Of a stretch of 64,000 bases of DNA, positions 16,160-27,217 are shown in pieces (positions within the stretch are counted from its first letter, which is position 1; each line of letters starts with the position of its first letter). Made by a program: the position numbers and the translations under genes. The DNA comes from Pilimelia terevasa (GTDB lineage Bacteria; Actinomycetota; Actinomycetes; Mycobacteriales; Micromonosporaceae): the NCBI RefSeq assembly GCF_014647915.1, contig NZ_BMQC01000006.1:1-64000 (forward strand). Reading direction: 5' to 3'. The notes under the pieces are model-generated. The model saw only the letters and a program-made list of their open reading frames with translations, was not told the origin of the DNA and did not search any database.

Positions 16160-19024
16160 TCAGGAGCAGCCGGAGGTGGCGCCGCAGCCCTCGCACACGT
16201 AGCAGGAGCCGGCCGGGCGCATCGGGATGCCGCACGTGAAGCACAGCGGTGCGTCCGCCGCCCGGTCCGGCGCGGGACGCGGGGCCGGTGCGGCCGGGTG
16301 GCCCGTCCGGCCGTCCGCGGTCGGCGCGGCGGTGTCGGGCGCAGCGGCGGTGTCGGGCGCGGTCGTGCCGACCGGCCCGGGCGGCGCGGACGCGACGGGC
16401 GCGGAGGCGGCCATGCCCGGCAGGTCCAGGTCCTCGCCGGCCTCGGCGCGCGCCTGGGCCGTGCGCTCGGCCGCGCTGAGGATGCCCAGGTCGGCGCGCG
16501 TGTCGTACGGCAGGTGGTCCAGCGCCAGCCGGCGGAAGATGTAGTCGACGACCGAGGCGGCCATCCGGACGTCCGGGTCGTCGGTGAGTCCGGCCGGCTC
16601 GAAGCGCATGTTGGTGAACTTGGCGACGAAGGTCTCCAGCGGCACGCCGTACTGCAGCCCGATGGAGATGGCCACCGAGAAGGCGTCCATGACGCCGGCC
16701 AGCGTCGAGCCCTGCTTGGACATCTTGAGGAACAGCTCGCCGAGCCCGTCGTCGGGGTACGACGACGCCGTCAGGTAGCCCTCGGCGCCACCGACGGCGA
16801 ACGAGGTGGTCTGCGAGGGCCGGCGCTTGGGCAGCCGCCGGCGGACGGGCCGGTGCGCGGGCTCGGCGGTGCCCGGCGCGGCCGCGGCGTTCGGCGCCGT
16901 CGCCGCGGCGGCCGCCCGGCCGCCCGCGGACAGCGGCTGGCCCACCTTGCAGTTGTCCCGGTAGATCGCCAGCGCCTTCAGGCCGCTCCGCCAGCCCTCG
17001 AAGTAGATCTCCCGGACGTCGGCCACCGTGGCCGACTCGGGCATGTTGACGGTCTTGCTGATCGCGCCGCTGAGCAGGGGCTGGACGGCGGCCATCATCC
17101 GCACGTGGCCCATCGGCGCGATCGCCCGCGCGCCCATCGCGCAGTCGAACACCGCCTGGTGCGCGGGCTGCAGGCCCGGGGCGTCCACCACGTCGCCGTG
17201 CGCGGCGACGTGCGCCACGACGGCCTCGACCTGGGCCGCGGAGTAGCCGAGGGTCCGCAGCGCCCGGGGCACCGTCCGGTTGACGATCTGCATCGACCCG
17301 CCGCCGACGAGCTTCTTGTGCTTGACCAGCGCCAGGTCCGGTTCGATGCCGGTGGTGTCGCAGTCGAGCATGAAGCTGATCGTTCCGGTGGGGGCCAGCA
17401 GGCTCGCCTGGGCGTTGCGCCAGCCGCTCACGGCGCCCCGCGCGTTGCCCTCGCGCCACTGCGTGGCCGCCGCGCGCAGGATCGCCGCCGCGACCGGGCC
17501 GGCCGCCTCGACCGCGTCGCTGGCCCCGGCGTGCCGGCGCAGGACCCGCTGGTGGGCATCCGCGTTGCGCGCGTACCCCTCGTACGGGCCGACCACGCCG
17601 GCCAGCTCGGCCGAGCGGCGGTACGCGACGGCCGTCATCAGCGACGTGACGGCCGCCGCCAGCGAGCGCCCGGCCGCCGAGTCGTACGGCAGGCCGCTGG
17701 CCATCAGCAGCGCGCCGAGGTTGGTGTAGCCGACGCCGAGCTGGCGGTACGCGCGGGTGACCTCGGCGATGGTCTCCGTCGGGAAGTCCGCGAAGCAGAT
17801 GGAGATGTCCATGGCCGTGGTCACCAGGGCCACCGAGTCGACGAACCGGTCGACCGCGAACGCGCCGTCGTCGTCCAGGAAGCGCATCAGGTTGAGCGAG
17901 GCGAGGTTGCAGGAGGAGTTGTCCAGGCTCAGGTACTCCGAGCAGGGGTTCGACGCCGTGATCCGGCCCGACTCCGGGTTGGTGTGCCAGGCGTTGATCG
18001 TGTCGTCGTACTGGAGCCCGGGGTCGGCGCACTCCCACGCGGCCCGGGCGATCTGGTCGAACAGGGCCCGCGCGTCGACGGTCTCCAGCACCTCGCCGTT
18101 GAGCCGCCCGCGCAGGTCGAACGTGCCGCCGTCCTCGACGGCCCGCATGAACTCGTCCGAGACCCGCACCGAGTTGTTGGCGTTCTGGTACTGCACGCTG
18201 GCGATGTCCGCCCCGCCGAGGTCCATGTCGAAGCCGGCGTCGCGCAGCGCCCGGATCTTGTGCTCCTCGCGGGCCTTCAGCGCGACGAACTCCGCGATGT
18301 CGGGGTGGTCCACGTCCAGGACGACCATCTTCGCCGCCCGGCGGGTCGCCCCGCCCGACTTGATCGTGCCGGCCGAGGCGTCGGCGCCGCGCATGAAGCT
18401 GATCGGGCCGGAGGCGGTGCCGCCGGAGGACAGCAGCTCCTTCGAGGACCGGATCCGGGAGAGGTTGACGCCGGCGCCCGAGCCGCCCTTGAAGATCAGG
18501 CCCTCCTCGCGGTACCAGTCCAGGATCGAGTCCATCGAGTCGTCGACGCTGAGGATGAAGCAGGCCGAGACGAACTGCGGCGACGCGGTGCCGACGTTGA
18601 ACCAGACCGGCGAGTTGAAGCTGAACACCTGGTGCAGCAGCATCCAGGTCAGCTCGTGGGCGAAGATCTCGGCGTCCTGCGGGCCGGCGAAGTAGCCCTC
18701 CCGCTCCCCCGTCGCCCGGTACGCGCCGACGACCCGGTCGATGAGCTGGCGCAGCGACGACTCGCGCCGCGGGGTGCCGACGGCTCCGCGGAAGTACTTG
18801 GTGGTGACGATGTTGCCGGCGTTGACCGACCAGTCGGCGGGGAACTCGACGCCGGACTGCGCGAAGTTGACGGTGCCGTCGCGCCAGTTGGTCACCACGA
18901 CGTCGCGGCGCTCCCACTCCACCTCGTCGTAGGGGTGCACGCCCGCGGTGGTCCACACCCGGTCGACGCGCAGGCCCCGGGTCGGGGCCGCGGTGTCGTC
19001 GGTCGCCTTGCTGCGGGTGCTCAC
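16160..19024 (-). CDS. nrdJ: Vitamin B12-dependent (class II) ribonucleotide reductase
   Basis: 954 residues, GTG with AGGAGG. The enzyme reduces ribonucleotides to deoxyribonucleotides with adenosylcobalamin as radical source. The barrel has [14 protein letters not shown] with the first active-site Cys, the finger-loop [20 protein letters not shown] with catalytic Asn, Cys and Glu, and [21 protein letters not shown] linker of about 60 residues rich in Ala/Thr/Pro precedes a C-terminal zinc-ribbon-like [10 protein letters not shown]...[14 protein letters not shown], which in this class supplies the thiols that re-reduce the active site. It follows nrdR by 45 nt and is presumably repressed by NrdR from the boxes at 19589-19630. 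I see no cobalamin riboswitch. Confidence 0.95.
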   Translation of the reverse strand: MSTRSKATDDTAAPTRGLRVDRVWTTAGVHPYDEVEWERRDVVVTNWRDGTVNFAQSGVEFPADWSVNAGNIVTTKYFRGAVGTPRRESSLRQLIDRVVGAYRATGEREGYFAGPQDAEIFAHELTWMLLHQVFSFNSPVWFNVGTASPQFVSACFILSVDDSMDSILDWYREEGLIFKGGSGAGVNLSRIRSSKELLSSGGTASGPISFMRGADASAGTIKSGGATRRAAKMVVLDVDHPDIAEFVALKAREEHKIRALRDAGFDMDLGGADIASVQYQNANNSVRVSDEFMRAVEDGGTFDLRGRLNGEVLETVDARALFDQIARAAWECADPGLQYDDTINAWHTNPESGRITASNPCSEYLSLDNSSCNLASLNLMRFLDDDGAFAVDRFVDSVALVTTAMDISICFADFPTETIAEVTRAYRQLGVGYTNLGALLMASGLPYDSAAGRSLAAAVTSLMTAVAYRRSAELAGVVGPYEGYARNADAHQRVLRRHAGASDAVEAAGPVAAAILRAAATQWREGNARGAVSGWRNAQASLLAPTGTISFMLDCDTTGIEPDLALVKHKKLVGGGSMQIVNRTVPRALRTLGYSAAQVEAVVAHVAAHGDVVDAPGLQPAHQAVFDCAMGARAIAPMGHVRMMAAVQPLLSGAISKTVNMPESATVADVREIYFEGWRSGLKALAIYRDNCKVGQPLSAGGRAAAAATAPNAAAAPGTAEPAHRPVRRRLPKRRPSQTTSFAVGGAEGYLTASSYPDDGLGELFLKMSKQGSTLAGVMDAFSVAISIGLQYGVPLETFVAKFTNMRFEPAGLTDDPDVRMAASVVDYIFRRLALDHLPYDTRADLGILSAAERTAQARAEAGEDLDLPGMAASAPVASAPPGPVGTTAPDTAAAPDTAAPTADGRTGHPAAPAPRPAPDRAADAPLCFTCGIPMRPAGSCYVCEGCGATSGCS

Positions 19025-19069
19025 GACGTCGTCCTCCTCGGACGCGGCGGGCGCGGTCGCGCCGGCCGC

Positions 19070-19561
19070 TCAGGTGGTGGCCGCCGCCTCGGACGCCCCG
19101 GGCCTGGCCCGGGCGGCGGCGTCCTCGCGGAGGGCGGAGATCTCGGCCTCGAAGTCGGTCAGCGACTCGAAGGAGCGGTACACGCTGGCGAAGCGCAGAT
19201 AGGCGACCTCGTCCAGCTCGCGCAGCGGCCCGAGGATCGCCAGGCCGACCTCGTGGCTCGGAATCTCGGCGGCGCCCCGGGCGCGGACGGTCTCCTCGAC
19301 CTTCTGGGCGAGCAGGGCCAGGGCGTCGGCGTCGACGGGCCGGCCCTGGCACGCCTTGCGCACCCCACCGATGATCTTGGGGCGGCTGAACGGCTCGGTG
19401 ACGCCGCTGCGCTTCACCACCGCGAGCACGGCCTCCTCGACCGTGGTGAACCGCTTGCCGCACTCCGGGCAGGAGCGGCGGCGGCGGATGAGCTGGCCGT
19501 CGTCCGCCTCGCGGGAGTCGACCACCCGGGAGTCGGCGAACCGGCAGTACGGACAGCGCAC
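19070..19561 (-). CDS. nrdR: Transcriptional repressor NrdR
   Basis: 163 residues from the GTG that gives the canonical start [18 protein letters not shown]. The zinc ribbon is CPYC...[10 protein letters not shown], followed by the ATP-cone ([20 protein letters not shown] to about residue 140) that senses ATP/dATP and switches the oligomer between repressing and inactive states. NrdR represses ribonucleotide reductase genes; here it heads the nrdR-nrdJ operon. Two box-like sites separated by 32 bp lie just upstream, next to a promoter at 19637-19666, consistent with autorepression. Confidence 0.95.
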   Translation of the reverse strand: MRCPYCRFADSRVVDSREADDGQLIRRRRSCPECGKRFTTVEEAVLAVVKRSGVTEPFSRPKIIGGVRKACQGRPVDADALALLAQKVEETVRARGAAEIPSHEVGLAILGPLRELDEVAYLRFASVYRSFESLTDFEAEISALREDAAARARPGASEAAATT

Positions 19562-19588
19562 CGTGAACCCTCTCTGACCGTGAAACCC

Positions 19589-19630
19589 CAACTTGTTGGC
19601 AAGCTACACCGCTGTAACTACTACATGTGG
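19589..19630 (-). promoter_or_regulatory. Pair of NrdR-box-like sites
   Basis: CAACTTGTTG (19589-19598) and CTACATGTGG (19621-19630) each match about 7 of 10 core positions of the NrdR box (C-w-A-t-A-T-a-T-w-G) and start 32 bp apart, about three helical turns, the spacing known for tandem NrdR boxes. They cover the predicted transcription start and leader of nrdR. Confidence 0.55.
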
Positions 19631-19636
19631 GGTACG

Positions 19637-19666
19637 ACGTTATTCGCACAGCCTACGTCGCCGCAA
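19637..19666 (-). promoter_or_regulatory. Promoter of nrdR-nrdJ
   Basis: Minus strand: -35 TTGCGG (19661-19666), 18-nt spacer, -10 TAACGT (19637-19642). The first NrdR-like box begins 6 nt downstream of the -10. Confidence 0.5.
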
Positions 19667-19718
19667 GCGGGCGCCACCGACGAGGGCCGGGTGGCACCCG
19701 GCGGCCGGAGGCGGCCGG

Positions 19719-19734
19719 TCGTACAGATGTTTGA
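19719..19734 (+). promoter_or_regulatory. LexA-binding SOS box of lexA
   Basis: TCGTACAGATGTTTGA matches the actinobacterial SOS box TCGAACRNRYGTTYGA at 15 of 16 positions. It overlaps the -35 hexamer of the lexA promoter, so LexA bound here would repress its own gene. Confidence 0.8.
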
Positions 19735-19759
19735 AAAACGCGGGCCGGGCCACTACGGT
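19731..19759 (+). promoter_or_regulatory. SigA-type promoter of lexA
   Basis: -35 TTGAAA (19731-19736), 17-nt spacer, -10 TACGGT (19754-19759). The leader to the GTG at 19907 is about 140 nt and includes a small hairpin, CCGACA-GGTT-TGTCGG, just after the start site. Confidence 0.6.
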
Positions 19760-19906
19760 CGGACCGACAGGTTTGTCGGATCCGATGGTCAATACCCGTT
19801 GCTGGGCCGTTCGTACCCGCGTGCCGCGCGGGCCGCCGGCCGGCACCCGGAACCATCCGACCCGGCGGAGCAACGGACACGCGTCACGACACGGGATGAG
19901 GGTGCA

Positions 19907-20668
19907 GTGGGGAGCACGGGACGGACGGGGCGCGTCGGACCGGTCGAGGTCGGACCGGTCGAGTCGGCGCCGGCCGGCGCCGCCCCCACCCGGGGCCGCC
20001 CGCGCACCGCGCGGGCGCTGCGCGCGGTACCGCCCGACCCGGCCGCCGACGCCGCGGGGCTGACCGACCGGCAGCGCCGCATCCTAACCGTCATCCGCGA
20101 CTGGGTGGCGGCCCACGGGTACCCGCCGAGCGTCCGCGAGATCGGCGAGGCCGTCGGCCTGGTGTCCCCTTCGAGCGTGGCCTACCAACTGAAGGAGTTG
20201 GAGCGCAAGGGCCTGCTCCGGCGCGACCCGCACCGGCCGCGCGCCGTGGACGTCCGCGCCCCGGCCGCCGGGGACGCCGTCGGCGGCCGACCCACGCCCG
20301 CCTACGTCCCGCTGCTCGGGCAGATCGCGGCCGGCGCCCCGATCCTGGCCGAGCAGTCCGTGGAGGAGGTGTTCCCGCTGCCGCGGGAGTTCGTCGGCGA
20401 AGGGGAGCACTTCGTGCTCCAGGTCCGCGGCGACTCCATGGTGGAGGCGGCGATCTGCGACGGCGACTGGGTGGTGGTCCGGCGGCAGCAGACCGCCGAC
20501 CCGGGCCAGATCGTCGCCGCGATGATCGACAACGAGGCGACCGTCAAAACGTACCGGCAGCGCGACGGCCGGCCCTGGCTGCTGCCGGCCAACCCGGCCT
20601 ACGACCCGATCGCCGCCGACCACGCGTCGATCCTCGGCCGGGTCGTGGCCGTCCTGCGCCGGGTCTGA
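19907..20668 (+). CDS. lexA: LexA repressor / self-cleaving SOS regulator
   Basis: 253 residues from a GTG with GAGGG upstream. The winged helix-turn-helix is [20 protein letters not shown]...[20 protein letters not shown] (52-92). The cleavage site is Ala142-Gly143 in QIAAGAPI, and the serine-lysine dyad is Ser177 (RGDSMVE) and Lys214 (ATVKTY). An Arg/Gly/Pro-rich extension of about 50 residues precedes the DNA-binding domain; if a later start is used it would be shorter. LexA represses SOS genes until RecA filaments stimulate its self-cleavage, so the broken recA in this window bears directly on its function. Divergent from nrdR-nrdJ. Confidence 0.95.
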   Translation: MGSTGRTGRVGPVEVGPVESAPAGAAPTRGRPRTARALRAVPPDPAADAAGLTDRQRRILTVIRDWVAAHGYPPSVREIGEAVGLVSPSSVAYQLKELERKGLLRRDPHRPRAVDVRAPAAGDAVGGRPTPAYVPLLGQIAAGAPILAEQSVEEVFPLPREFVGEGEHFVLQVRGDSMVEAAICDGDWVVVRRQQTADPGQIVAAMIDNEATVKTYRQRDGRPWLLPANPAYDPIAADHASILGRVVAVLRRV

Positions 20669-20690
20669 GGGCGGCGGCGCCCCGCTGCGG

Positions 20691-22193
20691 TCAGCGGCGG
20701 CTCTGGTCGTCGGGCTGCGGGGTGCGCCGCCCGCCGTAGATCGCGCCGGACGTGGTGCCCGGCGGCGGCTGCGGGATCGGCCCGGGGTAGCCGACGGGCG
20801 CGGCCACCGGGCTCGGCGGGCGGCTCTGCGGGCGCGCCGGCCCGGGCTCCCGCGCCTGGCGGTCCCGCGCCGGCGCTGCCGGCGCGCGGCCGTCACCACG
20901 GCCCGGCGCGCCCTCCGCGGCCCCGTCGCGGCCCGCGGCCACCGCGGCCGCGGCGCGGCCCGTCGGCGCCGCCGCGGCGACCGGCACGCTGGCCTTGCCC
21001 GCCGCGGCGGGCACCGGCGCGGCGACCGGCACCGGCTGTCCGGGCGTCTCCTGCGCGGGGCGGGCGCCCTCGTCGTCCCCGGCCTCGGCGGCGCGGGCAC
21101 GACGGAACCGGGTGATGCCGATGATTCCGGCCACGACCAGCAGCAGGCCGAGGACGCCGACCCCCGCGACCAGCTTCGTGATGTCGGCCAGGCTGAGGGT
21201 GTCGAGGAAGGACGACTTCCTCCCGGTGTCGGCGGCCGCCGCCGGGGCCGCGGCCGCCACCGTCGCCCGCTCGTAGCTGAGGATCGTCGGCTTGAGGTCC
21301 GGGTTCTGGGCCGTCTCGGACACCGTGAGGAACCGGGTGCCGTCCGCCGTGTACGCCAGCGACTCGCCCCACGGCTCGTCCGGCAGCGCGGTCGCCCGGG
21401 GCCGCCCGGAGGTGATCGCCTTCACCAGGTCGCCGTCGGGGGCGTCCCACTCGAAGGCGTCGGCGTACGTGCGCAGCGCCACCCTGGTGGCGCCGGGGGC
21501 GGTCGCCCCGCCGGTCACGTACAGCCGGCCGAGCGCGCCCAGCGGCGTACTCGTGGTGGTCCGCGGGATCGTCACCTCGCCGACGCGCTGGAGGGTGCCC
21601 TGCCCACCCTTGCGCAGTGGCGCCGCCGGCACGTACACCAGCGCCTTCGCGCCCTTGGTGACCACCACCGGCACGCCGTCGCGGCCGACGAGCAGCGCCT
21701 CGGCGTCCTTGGGGCCGTCGGGGTAGGTCAACCGGAACAGCTCGGGCGCCCGGGCGCCGTCGACGGGCATCCGCCAGAGGGCGATCGTGTCCCGCCGCCC
21801 GTCGACGTCGCCGGTGTCGGCCACCCACAGCGTCCGGCCGTCGGGGCTCAGCGCCAGGTCCTCCGGGTCGCGCGGGCTGCTCGGGAACGCGAGCGCCTTC
21901 GTCACCTTGCACCTGGCGTCCAGATAGAAGACGCGCTTGCGCGCCTCCTGGTCGCTGCTGTCGTTGACCACCACGTAGCCTTTGCCGGCGGCGACCAGAC
22001 CGGACAACTCGACGAGGCGGTCGTCGCCGGCAGTGCACACCCGGGTGCCGACGGCCGCCGCGGCCGGGGCCGCGCCGAGCGCCGACGCGAGGACGACGAG
22101 CACGGCGGCGCCCAGGGCACCGGCCCGTACCGACGCGGCGGCCGGCACCCCGAAGGGTGCGGCCGCGTGCGCCCGGAGGCTCCACAACCACAT
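20691..22193 (-). CDS. Membrane-anchored beta-propeller-like exported protein
   Basis: 500 residues; an ATG at 22193 without a good ribosome site is the best start. The signal peptide (about 25-47, ALGAAPAAAAV) leads into about 300 residues with repeated propeller-like strands such as PEDLALSPDGRTLWVADTGD and SLAYTADGTRFLTVSE. One transmembrane helix (KLVAGVGVLGLLLVVAGIIG) follows, then a disordered cytosolic tail of about 130 residues rich in Ala, Pro, Gly and Arg, ending in QPDDQSRR. The outer propeller suggests ligand or polymer binding; no catalytic motif is seen. Convergent with lexA. Confidence 0.7.
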   Translation of the reverse strand: MWLWSLRAHAAAPFGVPAAASVRAGALGAAVLVVLASALGAAPAAAAVGTRVCTAGDDRLVELSGLVAAGKGYVVVNDSSDQEARKRVFYLDARCKVTKALAFPSSPRDPEDLALSPDGRTLWVADTGDVDGRRDTIALWRMPVDGARAPELFRLTYPDGPKDAEALLVGRDGVPVVVTKGAKALVYVPAAPLRKGGQGTLQRVGEVTIPRTTTSTPLGALGRLYVTGGATAPGATRVALRTYADAFEWDAPDGDLVKAITSGRPRATALPDEPWGESLAYTADGTRFLTVSETAQNPDLKPTILSYERATVAAAAPAAAADTGRKSSFLDTLSLADITKLVAGVGVLGLLLVVAGIIGITRFRRARAAEAGDDEGARPAQETPGQPVPVAAPVPAAAGKASVPVAAAAPTGRAAAAVAAGRDGAAEGAPGRGDGRAPAAPARDRQAREPGPARPQSRPPSPVAAPVGYPGPIPQPPPGTTSGAIYGGRRTPQPDDQSRR

Positions 22194-22345
22194 GTGACTA
22201 GTGTCGCACGCCGGGTCCGGCCGGCCGGACGGCCGCGCGGCCTGTCGTGGGCCGGCCGCGCGGGCGGGCCGGGCGACCGCCGGGGGGCGGCGCCGCGGCC
22301 CGGCGGGTGGTCGGCCGGTCCGGTGCCGGCGTGCCGCGTGTCCGG

Positions 22346-23758
22346 TCAGGTCCCGGCGCGCAGCGTGGCGGCTAGCGCCTCGTCGACCCGGACCCGCAGC
22401 CAGGTGCCGTCCTCGGTGTGCCGGCTCTCCAGCACCTCGCCGTGCGTGCGGATCTGGTGGACCAGCCCGCCCGACTCGTACGGCACCGTCAGCTCCAGCT
22501 CCACCGGCGGCCGCGGCAGCCGGGCCTCCACGGCCGACCGGACCTCCGCGATCCCGGTCCCGCTGCGGGCCGAGGCGAACACCGCGTCCGGCCACAGCCC
22601 CTTGAGTCGCAGCACCGTCTCGGCGTCGGCGGCGTCGGACTTGTTGACCACCAGCAGCTCGGGCAGCGCGTCGGCGCCGACCTCCGCCAGCACCTCGCGC
22701 ACCGCGCGGACCTGCTCCTGCGGATCCGGGTGGGCGCCGTCGACCACGTGGACCACCAGGTCCGCGGCGGCGACCTCCTCCAGCGTCGAGCGGAACGCCT
22801 CGACGATCTGGTGCGGCAGGTGCCGGACGAAGCCGACCGTGTCCGAGAGCACGTACTGCCGGCCGTCGGGGGTCTGCGCCCGCCGGGTGGTCGGGTCCAG
22901 CGTGGCGAACAGCGCGTTCTCCACCAGGACCCCGGCGCCGGTCAGCCGGTTGAGCAGGCTGGACTTGCCGGCGTTGGTGTAGCCGGCGATCGCCACGTGC
23001 GGCACGGCGCCGCGGGCGCGGTTGGCCCGCTTCGTGTCCCGCGCGGTCTTCATGTGCTTGATCTCCCGGCGCAGCCGGGCGATCCGCGAGTTGATCCGCC
23101 GCCGGTCGGTCTCCAGCTTGGTCTCGCCGGGGCCGCGCAGGCCGACGCCGCCCCCGGAACCGCCGCCCGCCCCGCCGCTCTGCCGCGACAGCGCCTCGCC
23201 CCAGCCGCGCAGGCGTGGCAGGAGGTACTCAAGCTGGGCCAGCTCGACCTGCGCCTTGCCCTCGCGGCTCTTGGCGTGCTGGGCGAAGATGTCGAGGATC
23301 AGCGCGGTCCGGTCGATCACCTTGATCTTGATCTGCTGCTCCAGGTTGCGCAGCTGCGAGGGCGACAGTTCGCCGTCGCAGATGACGGTGTCGGCGCCGA
23401 CGGAGGAGACGATCCCGCGCAGCTCCTCGACCTTGCCGCGGCCGACGAAGGTCGCCGGGTCCGGCCGGCTGCGCCGCTGGATCACGCCGTCGAGGACCTG
23501 GGACCCGGCGGTCTCGGCGAGCTGCGCCAGCTCGGCGAGCGAGTTGTCGGCGTCGGTGGCGCCGCCTTCGGTCCAGACGCCCACGAGGACCACCCGCTCC
23601 AGCCGGAGCTGCCGGTACTCGACTTCGGTGACGTCGGTGAGTTCGGTGGACAGACCGGCCACCCGGCGCAGGGCGTGCCGCTCGGCCAGTTCGAGGTCGC
23701 CGCCGGTCAGCTCGGGGTGCTGGTCGAACTCCGGTGCGACGTCAGTGTGGCTGCGCAA
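22346..23758 (-). CDS. hflX: GTPase HflX
   Basis: 470 residues from a TTG with AGGAG at good spacing. The N-terminal HflX domain (LVGVWTEGG, ADTVICDGELSPSQLRNLEQ), the Gly-rich loop followed by GETKLETDRRRINSRIARL, and the G domain with G1 GYTNAGKSS, G3 DTVGF and G4 NKSD are all present. HflX binds 50S and 70S ribosomes and splits stalled or hibernating ribosomes under stress. It lies downstream of dapF-miaA in the usual actinobacterial order, but here a malic enzyme gene is inserted divergently between dapF and hflX. Confidence 0.95.
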   Translation of the reverse strand: MRSHTDVAPEFDQHPELTGGDLELAERHALRRVAGLSTELTDVTEVEYRQLRLERVVLVGVWTEGGATDADNSLAELAQLAETAGSQVLDGVIQRRSRPDPATFVGRGKVEELRGIVSSVGADTVICDGELSPSQLRNLEQQIKIKVIDRTALILDIFAQHAKSREGKAQVELAQLEYLLPRLRGWGEALSRQSGGAGGGSGGGVGLRGPGETKLETDRRRINSRIARLRREIKHMKTARDTKRANRARGAVPHVAIAGYTNAGKSSLLNRLTGAGVLVENALFATLDPTTRRAQTPDGRQYVLSDTVGFVRHLPHQIVEAFRSTLEEVAAADLVVHVVDGAHPDPQEQVRAVREVLAEVGADALPELLVVNKSDAADAETVLRLKGLWPDAVFASARSGTGIAEVRSAVEARLPRPPVELELTVPYESGGLVHQIRTHGEVLESRHTEDGTWLRVRVDEALAATLRAGT

Positions 23759-23947
23759 GAATGCACTCCTGGGGTAGTCCGCCGCGACGGGGCTCCGCCG
23801 CTGCTCAATGGTGGCACGCCGGTGGGCGCGCCGACACCTCGTTTATCGGGGGTCCATCGCCGGTGGTCGATCGGGTCCACCCGGTGGGGGCGCCGGTGGC
23901 GGCCCGGTGCCCGGTCCGCCGGTGGTGGGCGGGTACAAATGAGGGCT

Positions 23948-25336
<1,389 letters not shown>

Positions 25337-25359
25337 GCGGCGCCGCCGGGCGGGAGTCG

Positions 25360-26247
25360 TCAGGCGGGCAGGGGCGCGGCCGGCAGGGGGACGGTGCCGG
25401 TGGCGACGATGACGGCGGGGCCCGACATCCAGCAGCTCCCGTCCGCCAGCGTCATCGTCAGCCGGCCGCCCGGCAGGTCGACCGCGACGACGCCGTCGGT
25501 CCGGCCGGCGCCGGCCAGGGCCACCGACGCGACCGCGCAGGCGCCGGAGCCGCAGGACAGGGTCTCGCCGACACCGCGCTCGTACACCCGCATCCGCACC
25601 GCCACGTCGGCGCCGGGGACGGGGGCGGCGGGTGCCAGGAACTCGACGTTGGCCCCGCGCGGGAACACCGCCGGGTCGTAGCCGGGCAGCGGCCGCAGGT
25701 CGAGGTCCGCCAGCGGCACCTCGGGCGGCAGCGGGCAGACCAGGTGCGGGTTGCCGACATCGACGACGGTACCGGCCAGCGTGTGGCCCGGGACCGTGGC
25801 GACGGCCGGGCCGAGGTGGCGCGGGCGGCCCATGTCCACGGCGATGTCCGGGCCGTCGGCGCGGACGGCCACGACACCCGCGCGGGTGGCGACCGGGAGC
25901 GGGCCGTCGGCCGGCCAGCCGGCCAGGCCGGAGTCCAGCAGGTAGCGGACGAAGGTGCGTACCCCGTTGCCGCAGGTCTCGCCGTGCGAGCCGTCGGCGT
26001 TCCAGTAGTCCATGAACCACGGTGCCGCCGCGGCGTGCCCGGCGGCGTCCGGGTGCGCCGCGCTGCGGACCACGCGCAGCAGCCCGTCCCCGCCGATGCC
26101 GAACCGCCGGTCGCACAGCGCGGCGACGGCGGCGGGCGTCAGGGGCAGCGCGCCGTCGGGGTCGGGCAGGATGACGAAGTCGTTGCCGGTCCCGTGGCCC
26201 TTGGCGAAGGGCACCGGCGGAACCGCGGGAGCGTGCGCGCGCGTCAT
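25360..26247 (-). CDS. dapF: Diaminopimelate epimerase
   Basis: 295 residues from the ATG at 26247. It interconverts LL- and meso-diaminopimelate for lysine and peptidoglycan synthesis. The two catalytic cysteines are in ETCGNGVR and LSCGSGAC, and KGHGTGNDFVIL is the N-terminal signature. It starts 7 nt after the miaA stop and belongs to the LigB-like / miaA / dapF operon. Together with dapA at 58 kb this gives two steps of the same pathway in the window. Confidence 0.95.
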   Translation of the reverse strand: MTRAHAPAVPPVPFAKGHGTGNDFVILPDPDGALPLTPAAVAALCDRRFGIGGDGLLRVVRSAAHPDAAGHAAAAPWFMDYWNADGSHGETCGNGVRTFVRYLLDSGLAGWPADGPLPVATRAGVVAVRADGPDIAVDMGRPRHLGPAVATVPGHTLAGTVVDVGNPHLVCPLPPEVPLADLDLRPLPGYDPAVFPRGANVEFLAPAAPVPGADVAVRMRVYERGVGETLSCGSGACAVASVALAGAGRTDGVVAVDLPGGRLTMTLADGSCWMSGPAVIVATGTVPLPAAPLPA

Positions 26248-26254
26248 CGGGCAA

Positions 26255-27217
26255 TCATGACGCACCGCCGCCGGGCGCCGCCCGGGATGCCGCCGCGACG
26301 GCCGCCACGGCCGCTTCGCCCAGGTCGGCGCGCGCCCCGTCGAGCCAGACGACCGCGGGGTCCCGACGGAACCAGGTGCGCTGCCGGCGGACGAACCGGC
26401 GCGTCGCCTGGACCGTCCCCGCCCGGGCCGCCGCGGCGTCGCAGGCACCGTCGAGCTGCGCGAGCGCCTGCTGGTACCCCAGCGCCCGGCCGGCCGTCCG
26501 GCCCTCGCGCAGGCCCCGGTCGGCCAGCGCGGCCACCTCCTCCAGCAGGCCGTCCGCCCACATCCGGGTCACCCGGACCGCGATCCGGTCGTCCAGCTCC
26601 TCGACCGCCCGGTCCACGCCGAGGCTGACGTGCGGGTAGTGGGGCCGCCGGGTGGGCAGCGCCGCGGTGAACGGCTGCCCCGTCAGCCCGATCACCTCCA
26701 GCGCGCGGACGATCCGGCGGCCGTTGCCCGGCAGGATGGCCAGCGCGGCGGCGGGGTCCAGGGCGGCGAGCCGGGCGTGCAGGACGGCCGGCCCCACCTC
26801 GGCCAGCTCGGCCTCCAGGTCCGCGCGGGCCGCCGGGTCGGTCCCCGGGAACGCGAACTCCTCCAGCGCCGCCCGCACGTACAGCCCGGACCCGCCGACC
26901 AGCAGGGCCGTCCGCCCGCGGGCGTGGATGTCGTCGATCGCGGCGCGGGCCAGTCGCTGGTACTCGGCCACGCTGGCCGGCGCCGCCACGTCCCAGACGT
27001 CGAGCACGTGGTGCGGCACGCCGCGGCGGGCCCCGACCGGCACCTTCGCGGTCCCGATGTCCATCCCGCGGTAGAGCTGCATCGAGTCGGCGTTGACCAC
27101 CTCGGCGTCCAGCGCCTCGGCCAGGTCGAGGCTGAGGGCGGTCTTGCCCGCGGCGGTCGGGCCGACGACGGCCACGACGGTCCCCGGCGGAGGGCCGGGG
27201 CGGGGTGCCGGGTTCAC
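26255..27217 (-). CDS. miaA: tRNA dimethylallyltransferase
   Basis: 320 residues from a GTG overlapping the upstream stop as GTGA. P-loop GPTAAGKT near 19-26, the substrate motif ADSMQLYRGMDIGTAK, and a DxxG-like segment. It adds the isopentenyl group to A37 of tRNAs reading UNN codons; MiaB (29419-31011) then methylthiolates the same base. Coupled by a 4-nt overlap with the LigB-like gene and followed at 7 nt by dapF. Confidence 0.95.
   Translation of the reverse strand: MNPAPRPGPPPGTVVAVVGPTAAGKTALSLDLAEALDAEVVNADSMQLYRGMDIGTAKVPVGARRGVPHHVLDVWDVAAPASVAEYQRLARAAIDDIHARGRTALLVGGSGLYVRAALEEFAFPGTDPAARADLEAELAEVGPAVLHARLAALDPAAALAILPGNGRRIVRALEVIGLTGQPFTAALPTRRPHYPHVSLGVDRAVEELDDRIAVRVTRMWADGLLEEVAALADRGLREGRTAGRALGYQQALAQLDGACDAAAARAGTVQATRRFVRRQRTWFRRDPAVVWLDGARADLGEAAVAAVAAASRAAPGGGAS

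Noticed and set aside
19562-19720. Cobalamin riboswitch before the B12-dependent reductase operon
   Set aside because: No B12-box or the expected large fold is seen; the region is explained by a promoter and two NrdR-like sites.
16298-19900. Long plus-strand frame opposite nrdJ running into lexA
   Set aside because: It is in frame with lexA only by absence of stops. The lexA start with ribosome site is at 19907, and the upstream part shows no domain.
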